Positions 17,095 to 27,535 of a DNA stretch of 64,000 bases are shown here, piece after piece. Below the pieces are notes generated by a model. The model was not told the DNA's origin. It made no database searches and saw nothing but the letters and a program-made list of their open reading frames with translations. How positions within the stretch are numbered: the first letter of the stretch is position 1; each line of letters begins with the position of its first letter. The translations under genes and the position numbers were made by a program. This stretch comes from Olivibacter sp036959255 (lineage in GTDB: Bacteria > Bacteroidota > Bacteroidia > Sphingobacteriales > Sphingobacteriaceae), in assembly GCF_036959255.1 (NCBI RefSeq), contig NZ_JAWMTI010000001.1, positions 496,001 through 560,000 of the forward strand, written 5' to 3'.

Positions 17095-18855
17095 TTAGTG
17101 CTGGTAGAATTTCCACCTTGTTTGACTTTCCCTCGTTAAAGGCTCTTCAAGTAAAATAGCTCGAATCATCTCCACCGGCATCGCATTCAATTTGAGCACG
17201 GTATCGTGAAATTCCTTTAAGGTATACTTAGTTGATTTCAAGACTTCCCGCTGGAGCGCATAGAACTGTAATCCGCCGATATAATAAGACACCTGGTAAA
17301 GCGGAAAGGCCTGACTATCTCTTGATAAAGGCCAATTTAACTCGCTCTCCACGTTGGCCCGTTCATGTCCAACTTCGTCTACCAGAAAATCAGCACATTG
17401 TTCTGCCGACCATTTGCCCAAGTGAAAGTTAAGCTGGAAGATGATCCGCGCACATCGATACTTACGCCAAAATAACATACCGATTCGTTCTTCCGGTGTC
17501 CGCGCAAAACCTTTATCCCACAGCAGCATTTCCCAATATAAAGCCCATCCTTCCATCCAAAAGGGTGTATCAAAATTCCGATAGGTTCGGTAACGGGCAT
17601 TCATAAAAAATTCCAAGTTATGTCCCGCTATTAATTCGTGATGTACAGTCGCCCGCGAAAAATAAGGGTTGTTGCCAAGCATGCGCATTCTTGCTAAGTC
17701 AAAATCCATTGTATTGGTTGGATAAGTTATACTAATTTCCCATCCTCCCGTAAAAAAAGCATTTGACTTTTGACGCTCGGGCGACATCATAATCATTCCC
17801 CAAGTTTCCTCGGCAAGTTCAGGAATCGTAATTAAGTCGTTCTTTTTCAGGAAATCTACCGATTCATCATACAACTTACGGATTACGGCAGGTTGTTGTC
17901 CAACAGGTACAGCACTTGCTTTTACTTTTTCCAAAGCAGCTTTCCAGTCATTGCCGAAGCCCAATGCTGTGGACGCCTTTAGCATTTCCTGCTGGCACCA
18001 GGCCATCTCTTGATGGGCAATTGCCAAAAGTTCGTCAGGACTATAGTTAATAAATTCGTGTTGAAGCAGTCGCATCAGTTCCTCTCTACCAATAGGGGTA
18101 CGTGTATAAATACCCATCTTGTTTGGTTGTTGCTTCTTTTGAAAAACACCGACATAACGCACCAGCATGCTATCAGCACGATGATAGGCTTCGGGTACCC
18201 ACCACGAAAATGCCGGATCATAACCATTATAGAATTCAAAGACACTTGCCGCTGTCTTCCGTAGCAAGTCCGCTTCCTCTCTTGCCGCCCTAATTTGTTC
18301 GGGTTCTAAATGCATACCATCCAAGTTCTTTATAAGCAGGGGTATCGCCTTCGTTAGGTGCGAAAAAGTGGAAGCAACCCGTGGTGCATCGAGTGGATTT
18401 CCACGTCTACGTAAACGCTCTAACGCAAAAATGCTATCAGCAAAGGGAAATAGACCTTTCAGCTGTTCCATCTGCTGTGTAAGCCTTTCCAATTGATATT
18501 GCTTCTCTTTTAAGTCTCTTGTAAATAATAAATAATCGACTTTACACTCCTGCGGTAATTGATCGAAATCCACATTCTTCAGTTGATCAAGGTATTGTTC
18601 ATTCAACACCCTTAATCGTGCTTGCCGATCAGGCGATCCCATGCCCTTTGCCATTCGATAACGGGGGGCATTTTCTGAGGGAGAATAAAAGCGATAAATA
18701 GCTGCTTCATCGGCTTCAAACTGTTTCATCAAATAAGGAATCTCCTGACAGGGCACATACCCTTCTGTGGAAATTTGCGCGTTAACGGATGGCGCATTAG
18801 TAAACAGTAATATAAGCGCAATTGATAAAAATGATTTTCTTTCCATTTCGTTCAA
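17095..18855 (-). CDS. DUF885 family protein, putative metallopeptidase (paralogue of 46865-48649)
   Basis: The 586-residue protein has an N-terminal signal peptide (SIALILLFTNAPSVNAQ) and a DUF885 body. The most conserved part is HHELIAGHNLEFFMN followed by PFWMEGWALYWEMLL. The HE...GH and downstream EGWALYWE motifs resemble a zinc site but with a longer HE-to-H spacing than classical HExxH, so peptidase activity is an inference. It is the last gene of the SusC-SusD operon, 44 bp after SusD, which suggests it works on material bound or imported by that pair. A close paralogue in the window has HELIPGH in place of HELIAGH and is paired with an amino acid permease. Confidence 0.82.
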   Translation of the reverse strand: MNEMERKSFLSIALILLFTNAPSVNAQISTEGYVPCQEIPYLMKQFEADEAAIYRFYSPSENAPRYRMAKGMGSPDRQARLRVLNEQYLDQLKNVDFDQLPQECKVDYLLFTRDLKEKQYQLERLTQQMEQLKGLFPFADSIFALERLRRRGNPLDAPRVASTFSHLTKAIPLLIKNLDGMHLEPEQIRAAREEADLLRKTAASVFEFYNGYDPAFSWWVPEAYHRADSMLVRYVGVFQKKQQPNKMGIYTRTPIGREELMRLLQHEFINYSPDELLAIAHQEMAWCQQEMLKASTALGFGNDWKAALEKVKASAVPVGQQPAVIRKLYDESVDFLKKNDLITIPELAEETWGMIMMSPERQKSNAFFTGGWEISITYPTNTMDFDLARMRMLGNNPYFSRATVHHELIAGHNLEFFMNARYRTYRNFDTPFWMEGWALYWEMLLWDKGFARTPEERIGMLFWRKYRCARIIFQLNFHLGKWSAEQCADFLVDEVGHERANVESELNWPLSRDSQAFPLYQVSYYIGGLQFYALQREVLKSTKYTLKEFHDTVLKLNAMPVEMIRAILLEEPLTRESQTRWKFYQH

Positions 18856-18899
18856 ATAAAAAGCGCCAAATCAAAGATCTGACGCTAAAAAATGACAAC

Positions 18900-20306
18900 T
18901 TATTGTGCATCCCACCAAACACGCTTCGTGAGCACATCGCCACTATGTTGAGGTTGGGGATTATTCGTCAACTCATTTAATGGGTATAGCATTTTCCGTG
19001 GAATATCCGAAACTGCGTTTTGCACTTTATTAATTGCCGGATAACCCGTTCTACGCCAATCGTTAAAAATTTCCGGCGAGAGAAAATTGACAATGGCTTT
19101 CTCTTCCATGATGTAGGACAAAGCATTGTCGGCATTAATATTTCCTCTGCTTGCTAAATAGGCTGCGATTGCGGTGCTAGACGAAACACCAGTATGGGCC
19201 ATATCTGCTTCAATAGCCTGCTGATATATGGGTGCCGCTGCCTCTGCTCCTGATAAGATTAAAGTGGCTTCGGCTTTCAACAGTAATGCTTCCCGATAAT
19301 TAATGAGATTTAACGGCGAATTAGCACTTGCGTAAAATGAGCCGCCTAAAGAATAAGATTCCAGCGAGCCAATACCAGAGGAGCCAATAACACGGCCTAA
19401 ATAGGCATTATTCTGCTTTGAACGGGTAATCAGTTGGGTTATTCTCGGATCATTTCGGCTTACTAATGAATCAACAGTTTTTGACGATAAAATAATCGTT
19501 TCGACGGGTAGAAAATTTCTGTACCACCTATTCTCTTTGCCCGCTGTACCATCGTACACTAAACGCAAATCATCCGTATTACTTTGCATGCCATTTTCCA
19601 AGGCGCTCAACGCCAATTGAGCCTGTGCCGCCGTGGTGTGGTTCGGCGCTTTTGTGAGGTGCATATAATAACGGGCCTTTAAGGTATAAGCGGCCTTAAT
19701 CCATTGCGTGGTATTTCCCTGGTAAAAGAAATCCCTGTTGCCCGGTAGTGTTCCACCAGCCGCCTGTAAACTGGTAATACCCTCATCCAACAAGCTCTGA
19801 ATCGTATTGTAGATCGTTTCCTGACTATCATATGCGGGCGTAAAAGTTCCCGTAGCATTTAATGCCTGCGAATAGGGAACATCTCCCCACATATCGGTCG
19901 CATACGCAAGGGTATAAGCAGTTAAAACACCGGCTATCCCGCTATAAATGGTGTTACCCTTCTCGTCCGCCTGTTCTTTCATCAATTTAAGATTCTCCAA
20001 ACAATCCGTATAGGTATAACGCCAGGTATCATTCAAATCCGCAGGATTTAACAAATAAGTGCCAACATTGGGCGGTGCCTGATTCAGGGCAATCAGTTGC
20101 ATAAAATGGGCTGCATTAATAGATGCCCAGCCGGCAACCACATTGTGCACCAAATTATATTCGATAGCAGGCAATAACAATGATTCCTGTACCGATGAAG
20201 GTTCATTCGGATTTTCATTGACATCCAAAAATTTCTCACAGCTGGAAAACAACCATGTTGCAGCGAGTATGATATAAGGAATTGACTTTTTCATCTTTCT
20301 AATCAA
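18900..20306 (-). CDS. SusD/RagB-type nutrient-binding outer-membrane lipoprotein (SusD-like_2 type)
   Basis: The 468-residue protein carries a lipoprotein signal with the cysteine at 23 (WLFSSCEK), followed by the FLDVNENPNEP segment typical of the SusD-like_2 group. It should sit on the outer membrane surface as the lid of the SusC transporter encoded immediately upstream; the SusC stop codon and this ATG are adjacent (20307/20306). SusD-like_2 proteins are often found with peptidases, and here a DUF885 gene follows. Peptides or glycopeptides are therefore a plausible ligand, but this is inference. Confidence 0.88.
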   Translation of the reverse strand: MIRKMKKSIPYIILAATWLFSSCEKFLDVNENPNEPSSVQESLLLPAIEYNLVHNVVAGWASINAAHFMQLIALNQAPPNVGTYLLNPADLNDTWRYTYTDCLENLKLMKEQADEKGNTIYSGIAGVLTAYTLAYATDMWGDVPYSQALNATGTFTPAYDSQETIYNTIQSLLDEGITSLQAAGGTLPGNRDFFYQGNTTQWIKAAYTLKARYYMHLTKAPNHTTAAQAQLALSALENGMQSNTDDLRLVYDGTAGKENRWYRNFLPVETIILSSKTVDSLVSRNDPRITQLITRSKQNNAYLGRVIGSSGIGSLESYSLGGSFYASANSPLNLINYREALLLKAEATLILSGAEAAAPIYQQAIEADMAHTGVSSSTAIAAYLASRGNINADNALSYIMEEKAIVNFLSPEIFNDWRRTGYPAINKVQNAVSDIPRKMLYPLNELTNNPQPQHSGDVLTKRVWWDAQ

Positions 20307-23306
20307 TTAAAAGGTAAGGGATAGCGTGAAATTATACGATCTGGAAGTTGGGGCAGAATTTCCGTACAAACCCAAAGCATCATTCCCGGATCCATAACTA
20401 TTTACCTCGGGATCAGAACCCGTAAAATGGGGGGCATATATCCACAAATTCCGTCCGGTTGCTGTTAGTGAAGCGCGTTGGAAAGGTGTTTTCTTGATCC
20501 ATTTCTCAGGAAAATTGTAGGTTAAGTTTACATTACGCAGTTTTACATAGGTACCATCCTGCACAGCCGCTTCATAGATCGCATTCAGTCGCTGATAGTA
20601 ATCCTGGGCCGACACGGTAACTGTATTTGGTTGCCCTGTATTTACGTTCACTCCTTCCACGATGCGATCTTCACGATTCTCGGTTGCTTTCGGTGTGCCA
20701 TAAAAGAACCCATAACGATCATCCGAGTTCATAATATCCCCTCCCTTTCGCATATCGAAGAAAAAACTCAAATTCAAATTTTTATAGGTAAAGCTGTTGT
20801 TTAAGCCTGCCAACCAATCGGGTTGAATATTCCCTATTTTTTGGGATGGCCCAATAACAGGTAAGCCGGCATCATCTATTAACTTTTGCCCGGCCTCGTT
20901 GTAACTATAGCCCGGAGCGTAGAACGTGCCATAAGGGTCACCGGTAAAAGCGAAAGTCTGTCCAATCTGCACTTGATCAGCACCACCATAAAGTTCCGTT
21001 ACCCTGTTTTTTATTTTGGTGAAATTGAAGGTGAAGTCCCAGGAGAAATCTTCACTTTTAACCGGTGTTACATTTAACAAAGCCTCAATTCCTCTGTTAT
21101 ACATACTCCCGGCATTGATATAGGAATTGCGATAACCGGTAGAATTCGCTAAGGTAATATACGATAGGAGGTCTGTATGATCTCGATCAAAATAATTAAA
21201 CTCCAAACCGATGCGATTTTTTAGAAACTGGGTTTCCAGACCGATTTCAAGCTCGGTAGTTGTTTCATTCTTCAGGTTCGTGTTACCTAAGTCGCCACTG
21301 ATTAAAAATCCCGGCACGCCGTTAAAAGGGAAATTGGTAGCCGTGTTGTATACCGTCGAAGTGGCATAGGCACGTACATTATCATTACCCACCTTGGAGT
21401 AAGAAGCACGCAACTTACCAAAGCTTAACCAAGGAGTTTGTTCTTTTAAAAGTTCGGAAAACACAAAACCTCCCGACACCGATCCATAAAAATAAGTTCG
21501 GTTTGCCTTATCAAACACGGAACTCTGTTCCATCCGTCCCGTAAGCGAAAGCGTCAACATTTTTTTGTAATCAACCGTGGGCTGTGCGTAAAAAGATACA
21601 CGACGAAAGCGTCTATAATTTTCCGTACTTACCTGATTTTCTGTATTACTGATGTTATCAAAATCATCAACAGTAAATCCTCCTGTTCCCTCCAATTGAT
21701 AGAGCTGATCATATGTGGCGAACACATTATTGCCCAGCAACATACTCACCTCTAGATCTTCTCCTATCTGTTTACGCGCCTCGGCGATCAAATCGTGGTT
21801 GAATTGCCGATAGTTATTATTGCGATCGCGTAGGATGCCGGTGGTTCCCACCGGTATACTAGGAGCTTCATGGTATTTGGATTGCTCGGAGTATATATCT
21901 GCCCCTAAGCGTTCTGTAATGGTTAACCAGTCTGTAGGCGTATAATTAAAAGTGGCGATTGGGATAAAGCGATTTCCACGCACATCATTATATACATTTT
22001 CTAAAGACCAGTAAGGATTATTGCGTGAGTAGCGGAAAACACGTTGTGTACCATCGTCATTCGTAGCAGGCAAAGGGTCCCAGGAAAAAGGAGCAGTATA
22101 CACAGTCCATAAGGGTGCTTCTAAACCGTAACCCTCCGGGGTTCTATGCGCCGTTGTAGCGACATAATTGAACTGGAAAGTGGCTGTAAAATTATCATAG
22201 ATCTTATTGCTGAATTTGGCAAAGGCCGCGTGTCTTTTATAGTTCGTTGTTGGTATTGTACCTTCCTGATCCAGGTAGGAATAAGACATAAAATAATTAG
22301 ACTTATCTGTTCCCCCTTGTACGCTTAATGTATTTGTATAGGACTTGCCTGTTTGGAAAAACGCATCCATTGGATTCACATTACGTACCGGTTTACCGTC
22401 TACCATCAACGTATCCAAGCGGGGGCCCCAAACCAAGCTTGTTTTCTGATCGTTATCCACTCCATTCCAATACACGCCGCGATCGCCCTGGGCATAAACC
22501 GATTGTACTTGTGGATAAATTGCCTTATCAAGCGAAAATTGTGTGCTAAAATTAAAACTTGGCTTCTGCTCTTTATTACCATTTTTGGTAGTAACGATAA
22601 CTACACCACGTGCGGCACTCGATCCATATAGGGCCGAAGCGGCCGATCCTTTCAGCACATTAATGCTTTCAATAATAGCCGGATCGATATCTGAGAAACG
22701 ACTGATACCACTTCCATTACCATTTGTAGCCGTTTGATCATTATTTATAGGAACCCCATCTACCACGATCAAGGCTTCATTATTCCCGGTTAATGAGCTC
22801 GTACCACGAATGACAATACGCGATGAGCTTCCTGGTTGCCCGGAAGAAGAAGTAATCTGTACACCCGAAACTCTTCCAGTTAATGCATTAAGCGGGTTCG
22901 GTTCTTTTGTTTTGGCAATATCTGCCCCTGAAACCTCCTGCGTGCTATACGTCAGCTGCCTTTTTTCCCTTTTTATCCCTAAAGCCGTTACAACTACTTC
23001 GTTTAGGGCTTGATTATCATCGGCCAGCGTAATGGTCAGCTGCGTCTGCGTTATTAGTTTGATTTCTTGCGCTTGATAGCCCAAAGCTGTAATCTGCAAA
23101 GTTGCCCCCGCCGGATAGCTGATAGTAAAAACACCATTAGCATCAGTAGAGGTACCCAGCGTTGTTCCGAGCAATTTAACAGATACCCCCGGGATGGGCT
23201 CTTTGGATTGGTCGGTTACCAGCCCCTTTAATGTCTTGGTTTGCCCCTGAACATCTAAGAAAGCCCATAAGCTTACGATGAAGGCAATTAAGTAGTTGAT
23301 TCTCAT
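20307..23306 (-). CDS. SusC/RagA family TonB-linked outer-membrane protein
   Basis: The 999-residue protein starts with a signal peptide (MRINYLIAFIVSLWAFLDVQGQ). A carboxypeptidase-regulatory-like domain (about 25-105; LKGLVTDQSKEPIPGVSVKL), a TonB plug (LNEVVVTALGIKREKRQ, VDGVPINNDQ, LKGSAASALYGSSAARGVV) and a long beta-barrel ending in a terminal phenylalanine (TLSLTF) follow. It imports SusD-captured nutrients with TonB energy. SusD and DUF885 follow in one operon. No palindrome of the AraR type was found upstream; a TAGTTTTG -7-like box lies on the minus strand at 23367-23360. Whether it belongs with the GH43 gene 217 bp upstream is uncertain. Confidence 0.92.
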   Translation of the reverse strand: MRINYLIAFIVSLWAFLDVQGQTKTLKGLVTDQSKEPIPGVSVKLLGTTLGTSTDANGVFTISYPAGATLQITALGYQAQEIKLITQTQLTITLADDNQALNEVVVTALGIKREKRQLTYSTQEVSGADIAKTKEPNPLNALTGRVSGVQITSSSGQPGSSSRIVIRGTSSLTGNNEALIVVDGVPINNDQTATNGNGSGISRFSDIDPAIIESINVLKGSAASALYGSSAARGVVIVTTKNGNKEQKPSFNFSTQFSLDKAIYPQVQSVYAQGDRGVYWNGVDNDQKTSLVWGPRLDTLMVDGKPVRNVNPMDAFFQTGKSYTNTLSVQGGTDKSNYFMSYSYLDQEGTIPTTNYKRHAAFAKFSNKIYDNFTATFQFNYVATTAHRTPEGYGLEAPLWTVYTAPFSWDPLPATNDDGTQRVFRYSRNNPYWSLENVYNDVRGNRFIPIATFNYTPTDWLTITERLGADIYSEQSKYHEAPSIPVGTTGILRDRNNNYRQFNHDLIAEARKQIGEDLEVSMLLGNNVFATYDQLYQLEGTGGFTVDDFDNISNTENQVSTENYRRFRRVSFYAQPTVDYKKMLTLSLTGRMEQSSVFDKANRTYFYGSVSGGFVFSELLKEQTPWLSFGKLRASYSKVGNDNVRAYATSTVYNTATNFPFNGVPGFLISGDLGNTNLKNETTTELEIGLETQFLKNRIGLEFNYFDRDHTDLLSYITLANSTGYRNSYINAGSMYNRGIEALLNVTPVKSEDFSWDFTFNFTKIKNRVTELYGGADQVQIGQTFAFTGDPYGTFYAPGYSYNEAGQKLIDDAGLPVIGPSQKIGNIQPDWLAGLNNSFTYKNLNLSFFFDMRKGGDIMNSDDRYGFFYGTPKATENREDRIVEGVNVNTGQPNTVTVSAQDYYQRLNAIYEAAVQDGTYVKLRNVNLTYNFPEKWIKKTPFQRASLTATGRNLWIYAPHFTGSDPEVNSYGSGNDALGLYGNSAPTSRSYNFTLSLTF

Positions 23307-23523
23307 GATTAATTTGTGTTGGTTTTGTGTATTATCGTCGCTCTTTGCGTCGACTATAACAAAACTATTACATAATCACGACGGATAATCCCCAAAAATT
23401 AACTACAACAAACCATATATTAACAAATAAACAAAATACGACACATTTTATTAGCTATTTTACATTTATTTACAGTAAAAAACATAAAAAACACATCAAT
23501 AAGAAAAGAATACCCGTAATAAA

Positions 23524-26500
23524 TCATGGAAAAACATAGAATTCGAATTCAGACAGCAATCCATAGCCACGTTTTTCTGAATAACTTGCCTGATAGGGCC
23601 CAACTCGCCATATTTTACCCTCCCATTCCGGCTCAACGTAAGGACTTCCAGGAAATTCAATCCATTTCGATCCGTTTTTGCTTCCACGAACGAAAATTAA
23701 TTTTCCCTCTCGTTGAATTTGGAGGTAAGGATAAAAATCGAAGCCTGTATTATTATGTTGCTGCTTTCGCCTATCTTGTAAGTCAGTTATGATATTGCCT
23801 ATTCCCCAACCAAGCATCACCCCATTCTGCAATAACTGTTCATTTTCTTCATTCACATAACGAACCATCAAACCCGCTTCATTTGGGCCCAATGGTTTGC
23901 GTTGCTGTAGACCGGACAAATCGTTCACTTTTAGTTGCATCAAAAAGTTTCCGGATATATTTTTATATAAAAAGGGCCCTCTGTTACCGCTACCATCCCA
24001 AGCTGTTTTTGCCGAAGCTAGATGAACGGCACCTTGGTGCTGCCTCACGGTTAGACTATCGGCCGAATCTCCTTCCATACCATTCCAATTATACTGGCCA
24101 CTAAAATCCTTTGTGAGGTCTAAGCCCTCTCGCATACTAGTAAATCGGTTTTTTTCGACACCCTTTAGCGAAACTTGTTGTGAGCTCCATACGAAGCCAT
24201 AACGGTCTTTTACAAAAAACCGAAAAGCGTGCTTTTCTCTTTTACTCAAATCTTGTGCGAGGTAATGGGTGGTTGATTGCCAGGCTGTACTTGGACTGTC
24301 CGTTCCGATTTCTTTAAAGCTAAATTGATAATCACGCTTGGCAAGCGAGGTATCTGCCTGCATAAAAGCCAAGTGTTCCGACACCCATTTTGGATGAATC
24401 GTATAGGTCGGATTAATTTGCTTGTCCGATTTTAGATTCAGCACGGAATCTGCCCAGCTCTTTAACTCGTTTTCATCTTTAGCCTCATCCAGTAAATGAA
24501 GCGACTTTAGATAAACGCCTTTTGATGGAATCACTTTCATGAGTGCTGCACGCAGCTCATTTCGTTTTTCCCATTTATCCGAATGGTAGTAATAAAGCCC
24601 ATCCCGCTGTTTCACGAGGGCAGTTAATGCCCAAGTATCCTTCGCCTTCCGTTTACCATCTGTGTATACCAAAACAAGGCTATAATAAGCCAAGCTATCA
24701 AGTGTCGATTTTAAATAAGGAAACAGCGCGTCCCTCCCGTTCTTCATGTATACCGCCATTTGCCCCTTGTAAGCGAGTAGTTCAGCTTCCTGATTTTGAA
24801 GCTCTATTACTGATTTACCATAGCCTTTATTTATCCAAGTCTTCACTTTTCCAAACACTAAATCTTTCGATTCAAAAGATCCAACATACGCGCTCTTTTT
24901 AGCGCTATTCCGTAATTTTTCAATCTCTTGCGTCGTTAAAGCATAATCGTACATTTTTAGCGAGGCGATGGCACCACTGAAAAATTGCTGTAAACGTCTG
25001 TCTGTCCCAATTAATATTTCGGCAGGTCTTTCCAGAAAAAGCATGCGGTTACCGCGATTCTCTAATTTGCCATTGACATATAATCGCTCTTCCGTACCAT
25101 CGAAAACAAGCACCACATGATGCCATTCATCGGCGCTTGGAATATGCTTGAAAGCCAAATTAGACCATCCCCCGTGTACGGCACCTCCGAGGGACGGATC
25201 GGATCCATAGCCCAATGATGCATGTGTCAAGTCTCTCCCGCCCGAAGCCCATTGAATAATTGGTTCTTCTTTAGCAATGTTTGCATTATTTATCCATGCA
25301 CTGATGGTGAAACTACTGTTTCCTCCTATGGTTGGAGGAAGCGCCATTTCAGATTGCCAATAACTTTGTCCGTCAAAAACAAAAGCTTTTCGACCTTGCA
25401 CCAAATCAATCGAACAGCTTCCGTTTTTTACCCGAAAAAGGCCGCCTAATACACCTTTGTTAGTCACCTTTTTATCTGCAGTGTGTAGGGCATATTGATC
25501 TGCCTCTAAGTCGACCAGCAGACCTAGACTTTCTTGCCTTCCAACTGGAGCTTGCGGCATTGACAGCTTTCCTTCTTCATAACCAATACGGGGTTCGCTA
25601 AATATTTTTACGTTCCAAATAGCTTTATTAAGTCCAGGTAACTGGGTGTTTTTTATGGTGATTCGAAAATAACGAGCTTTTACGTCGCCGTAATCTTTCA
25701 TCGGGCTACCCCATTGCGTATTTTGGGTGCGGTCTGCAAAAACTTTCCAACGCTGACCATCGTTAGAATATTCCATCAGGTATTGATAATACCAAGTAGC
25801 ATATTCAAACTGAGTGAAGACACTCTGTATACGTTCTTCTTTTCCTAAATCCACTTGCCACCATGCTTCATGCATATTATCGGCAGCCTTCCAGAGCGTT
25901 CCATTATTATCATCCGATGCATAGCCAGCTTTAAAATCTTCATTATATACCGAGGAAGCTTTTACAGTCTTACCTAATACTAAGTTTACCGACTGAATAT
26001 TGCTTTTTGTTAACGCACCTATACCTTTATGCGTAGGCACAACTTTTTTTATATTTCCCTCTTCGTCGAACGCAAGCTTATCCGCGGCTATTTGTCGGTG
26101 AAAACCACCTCCACTGTGCGGATTGTTATGTCGGTGGTAAACGATGTAAAAGTCGTCTCCCTCCTGCAATACACTGTTATGCCCTGGTCCATGTATGGTA
26201 CCGTCTTCATTGGTAACCAAAATCGGACTGTTTTTGCCATAAACAAAAGGTCCCATAGGTCCTTTCGTACTCATTACATAATGGACCTTATAGCTTGCAT
26301 CTTCGCAATGCTCAGCGCTATACATTAAATAATAAATTCCATTCCGCTTAAACATAAAAGGAGCCTCAAAAAAGTCCTTCGCAATGGCATTGGAAATGAT
26401 TCCTGTTTTCGCAAAAGATTTCATATCGGCATTCAACAACCCCATCCCACAACCACTGTTCGGATAAATTCCCCAGGTACCCCAAAACATATACATCTTG

Positions 26501-26973
26501 CCGTCATCATCCCGAAAGGTTTGCCCGTCTAACGTGATTACATTAGGCACGAAATAATTCGGAACAACGGGCTTTACACCAGGAAGCAGCGGAGTCCAGG
26601 GACCGGTAGGTGAAACGGACGAGGCACCGTAAAGCTCACAAGGCTGGCTATAGTACATATAATACTTACCGTCGACCGCCCTATTAACATCCGGGGCCCA
26701 ATAGACAGGTGTATTCGGCCAATTCATCGGTTCCATGTACCAGTTCACAAAATCTTTGGATTTCCATACTTGAGATGGTCCCAATCCAAAACCGTTGCCA
26801 TCCGTCGTGGCATAAATATAATAAGTATCCCCCCATTTCTTTATAGTTGGATCGGCGAAATAACCCGGTATGATGGGATTTCCAGCCTTTGGCCAGTTGT
26901 GTCCTAGCTCTTGTGCAAATCCGCGGGTCGAGAAAAGAAGTAGAAAGAAAACAAAAAACCTTTTTTTATCCAT
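23524..26973 (-). CDS. Multidomain secreted glycoside hydrolase, GH43 with F5/8C and LamG-like domains
   Basis: The likely start is the ATG at 26973, giving 1149 residues with a signal peptide MDKKRFFVFFLLLFSTRGFAQ. The GH43 five-bladed propeller fills about the first 320 residues. Catalytic signatures are GYFADPT (base), YWAPDVN (modulator) and DFFEAPFM (acid). An F5/8C (discoidin) domain follows (LGKTVKASSVYNED to IWNVKIF), then a LamG/concanavalin jellyroll (SFTISAWINNA, DEWHHVVLVFDG). Last comes a beta-sandwich resembling beta-xylosidase C-terminal domains. GH43 enzymes are mainly arabinofuranosidases, arabinanases and xylosidases. Two palindromes of the arabinose-operator type upstream (27148 and 27292) favour an arabinose-releasing role. 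Confidence 0.87.
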   Translation of the reverse strand: MDKKRFFVFFLLLFSTRGFAQELGHNWPKAGNPIIPGYFADPTIKKWGDTYYIYATTDGNGFGLGPSQVWKSKDFVNWYMEPMNWPNTPVYWAPDVNRAVDGKYYMYYSQPCELYGASSVSPTGPWTPLLPGVKPVVPNYFVPNVITLDGQTFRDDDGKMYMFWGTWGIYPNSGCGMGLLNADMKSFAKTGIISNAIAKDFFEAPFMFKRNGIYYLMYSAEHCEDASYKVHYVMSTKGPMGPFVYGKNSPILVTNEDGTIHGPGHNSVLQEGDDFYIVYHRHNNPHSGGGFHRQIAADKLAFDEEGNIKKVVPTHKGIGALTKSNIQSVNLVLGKTVKASSVYNEDFKAGYASDDNNGTLWKAADNMHEAWWQVDLGKEERIQSVFTQFEYATWYYQYLMEYSNDGQRWKVFADRTQNTQWGSPMKDYGDVKARYFRITIKNTQLPGLNKAIWNVKIFSEPRIGYEEGKLSMPQAPVGRQESLGLLVDLEADQYALHTADKKVTNKGVLGGLFRVKNGSCSIDLVQGRKAFVFDGQSYWQSEMALPPTIGGNSSFTISAWINNANIAKEEPIIQWASGGRDLTHASLGYGSDPSLGGAVHGGWSNLAFKHIPSADEWHHVVLVFDGTEERLYVNGKLENRGNRMLFLERPAEILIGTDRRLQQFFSGAIASLKMYDYALTTQEIEKLRNSAKKSAYVGSFESKDLVFGKVKTWINKGYGKSVIELQNQEAELLAYKGQMAVYMKNGRDALFPYLKSTLDSLAYYSLVLVYTDGKRKAKDTWALTALVKQRDGLYYYHSDKWEKRNELRAALMKVIPSKGVYLKSLHLLDEAKDENELKSWADSVLNLKSDKQINPTYTIHPKWVSEHLAFMQADTSLAKRDYQFSFKEIGTDSPSTAWQSTTHYLAQDLSKREKHAFRFFVKDRYGFVWSSQQVSLKGVEKNRFTSMREGLDLTKDFSGQYNWNGMEGDSADSLTVRQHQGAVHLASAKTAWDGSGNRGPFLYKNISGNFLMQLKVNDLSGLQQRKPLGPNEAGLMVRYVNEENEQLLQNGVMLGWGIGNIITDLQDRRKQQHNNTGFDFYPYLQIQREGKLIFVRGSKNGSKWIEFPGSPYVEPEWEGKIWRVGPYQASYSEKRGYGLLSEFEFYVFP

Positions 26974-27147
26974 CATATTCTGTAAATAAGGAAGGGCCAT
27001 CTCTTGCCCATAAAGATGGCTTTCCACATCAATTAAACGAACATAAACCAACTATTTAGGCCTTTTTACACTGTAAAAACCAAAGTTAAGGTCTTAGCAA
27101 ATGGACAACCATCCAGATATTAACAGACTATTGTCTTTTTTTAACAA

Positions 27148-27168
27148 TAAATGTCTTTAAAACAGTTA
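27148..27168. promoter_or_regulatory. Predicted AraR operator, one mismatch
   Basis: TAAATGT-N7-ACAGTTA, one change from the 21-bp consensus TAAATGT-N7-ACATTTA. It lies 175 bp upstream of the GH43 start and about 60 bp upstream of its -7-like box. Confidence 0.65.
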
Positions 27169-27291
27169 TTTTATTTTTCTGCCAGCGCTCGATAGGAACG
27201 AAAATAGATCGCTTGCTAATAAATGGTTACTATTGGTTAAAATACTTTTAGTTTTAACTGCCGGCAAGTCATTAATTTCGAACAAAACAAA

Positions 27292-27312
27292 TAAATGTCA
27301 ATAAAACATTTA
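27292..27312. promoter_or_regulatory. Predicted AraR operator, perfect palindrome
   Basis: TAAATGT-N7-ACATTTA with both half-sites perfect, located 224 bp before the DUF6055-like gene and 319 bp before GH43. It is identical in half-sites and spacing to those at 38431 and 58180. Confidence 0.75.
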
Positions 27313-27535
27313 TAAACTGAACTAATAACCAATTATAAATTAAGTTCAAACTAAGGTAAGCACTACAGAATCCGAAACAGTAGTGATTATTATTATGTAA
27401 CACTAAATTAATGAGCAATGCACAACAGTTCATGACCCCTTTTTATCCTTCTTCCTTCACAAGCTACAAGGATGGAAGAATCAACATTGGCCAAAGTATT
27501 AAAATCAAAGTTTAACGTAAGTTTTATTATTATTT

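Larger units (their letters stand above)
26974..27535. promoter_or_regulatory. Divergent control region of GH43 and DUF6055-like genes
   Basis: This 562-bp region has no convincing gene. A minus-strand -7-like box TAACTTTG (27088-27081) could serve the GH43 gene, with a TTG 17 bases farther upstream. Two AraR-type palindromes (27148-27168 and 27292-27312) lie between the divergent genes. The right part, about 27330-27535, is unremarkable AT-rich DNA. Confidence 0.5.

Noticed and set aside
24543..24902. 119-codon plus-strand frame opposite the GH43 gene
   Set aside because: It is a shadow of the long GH43 reading frame and has no signal, motif or spacing that would support a gene.
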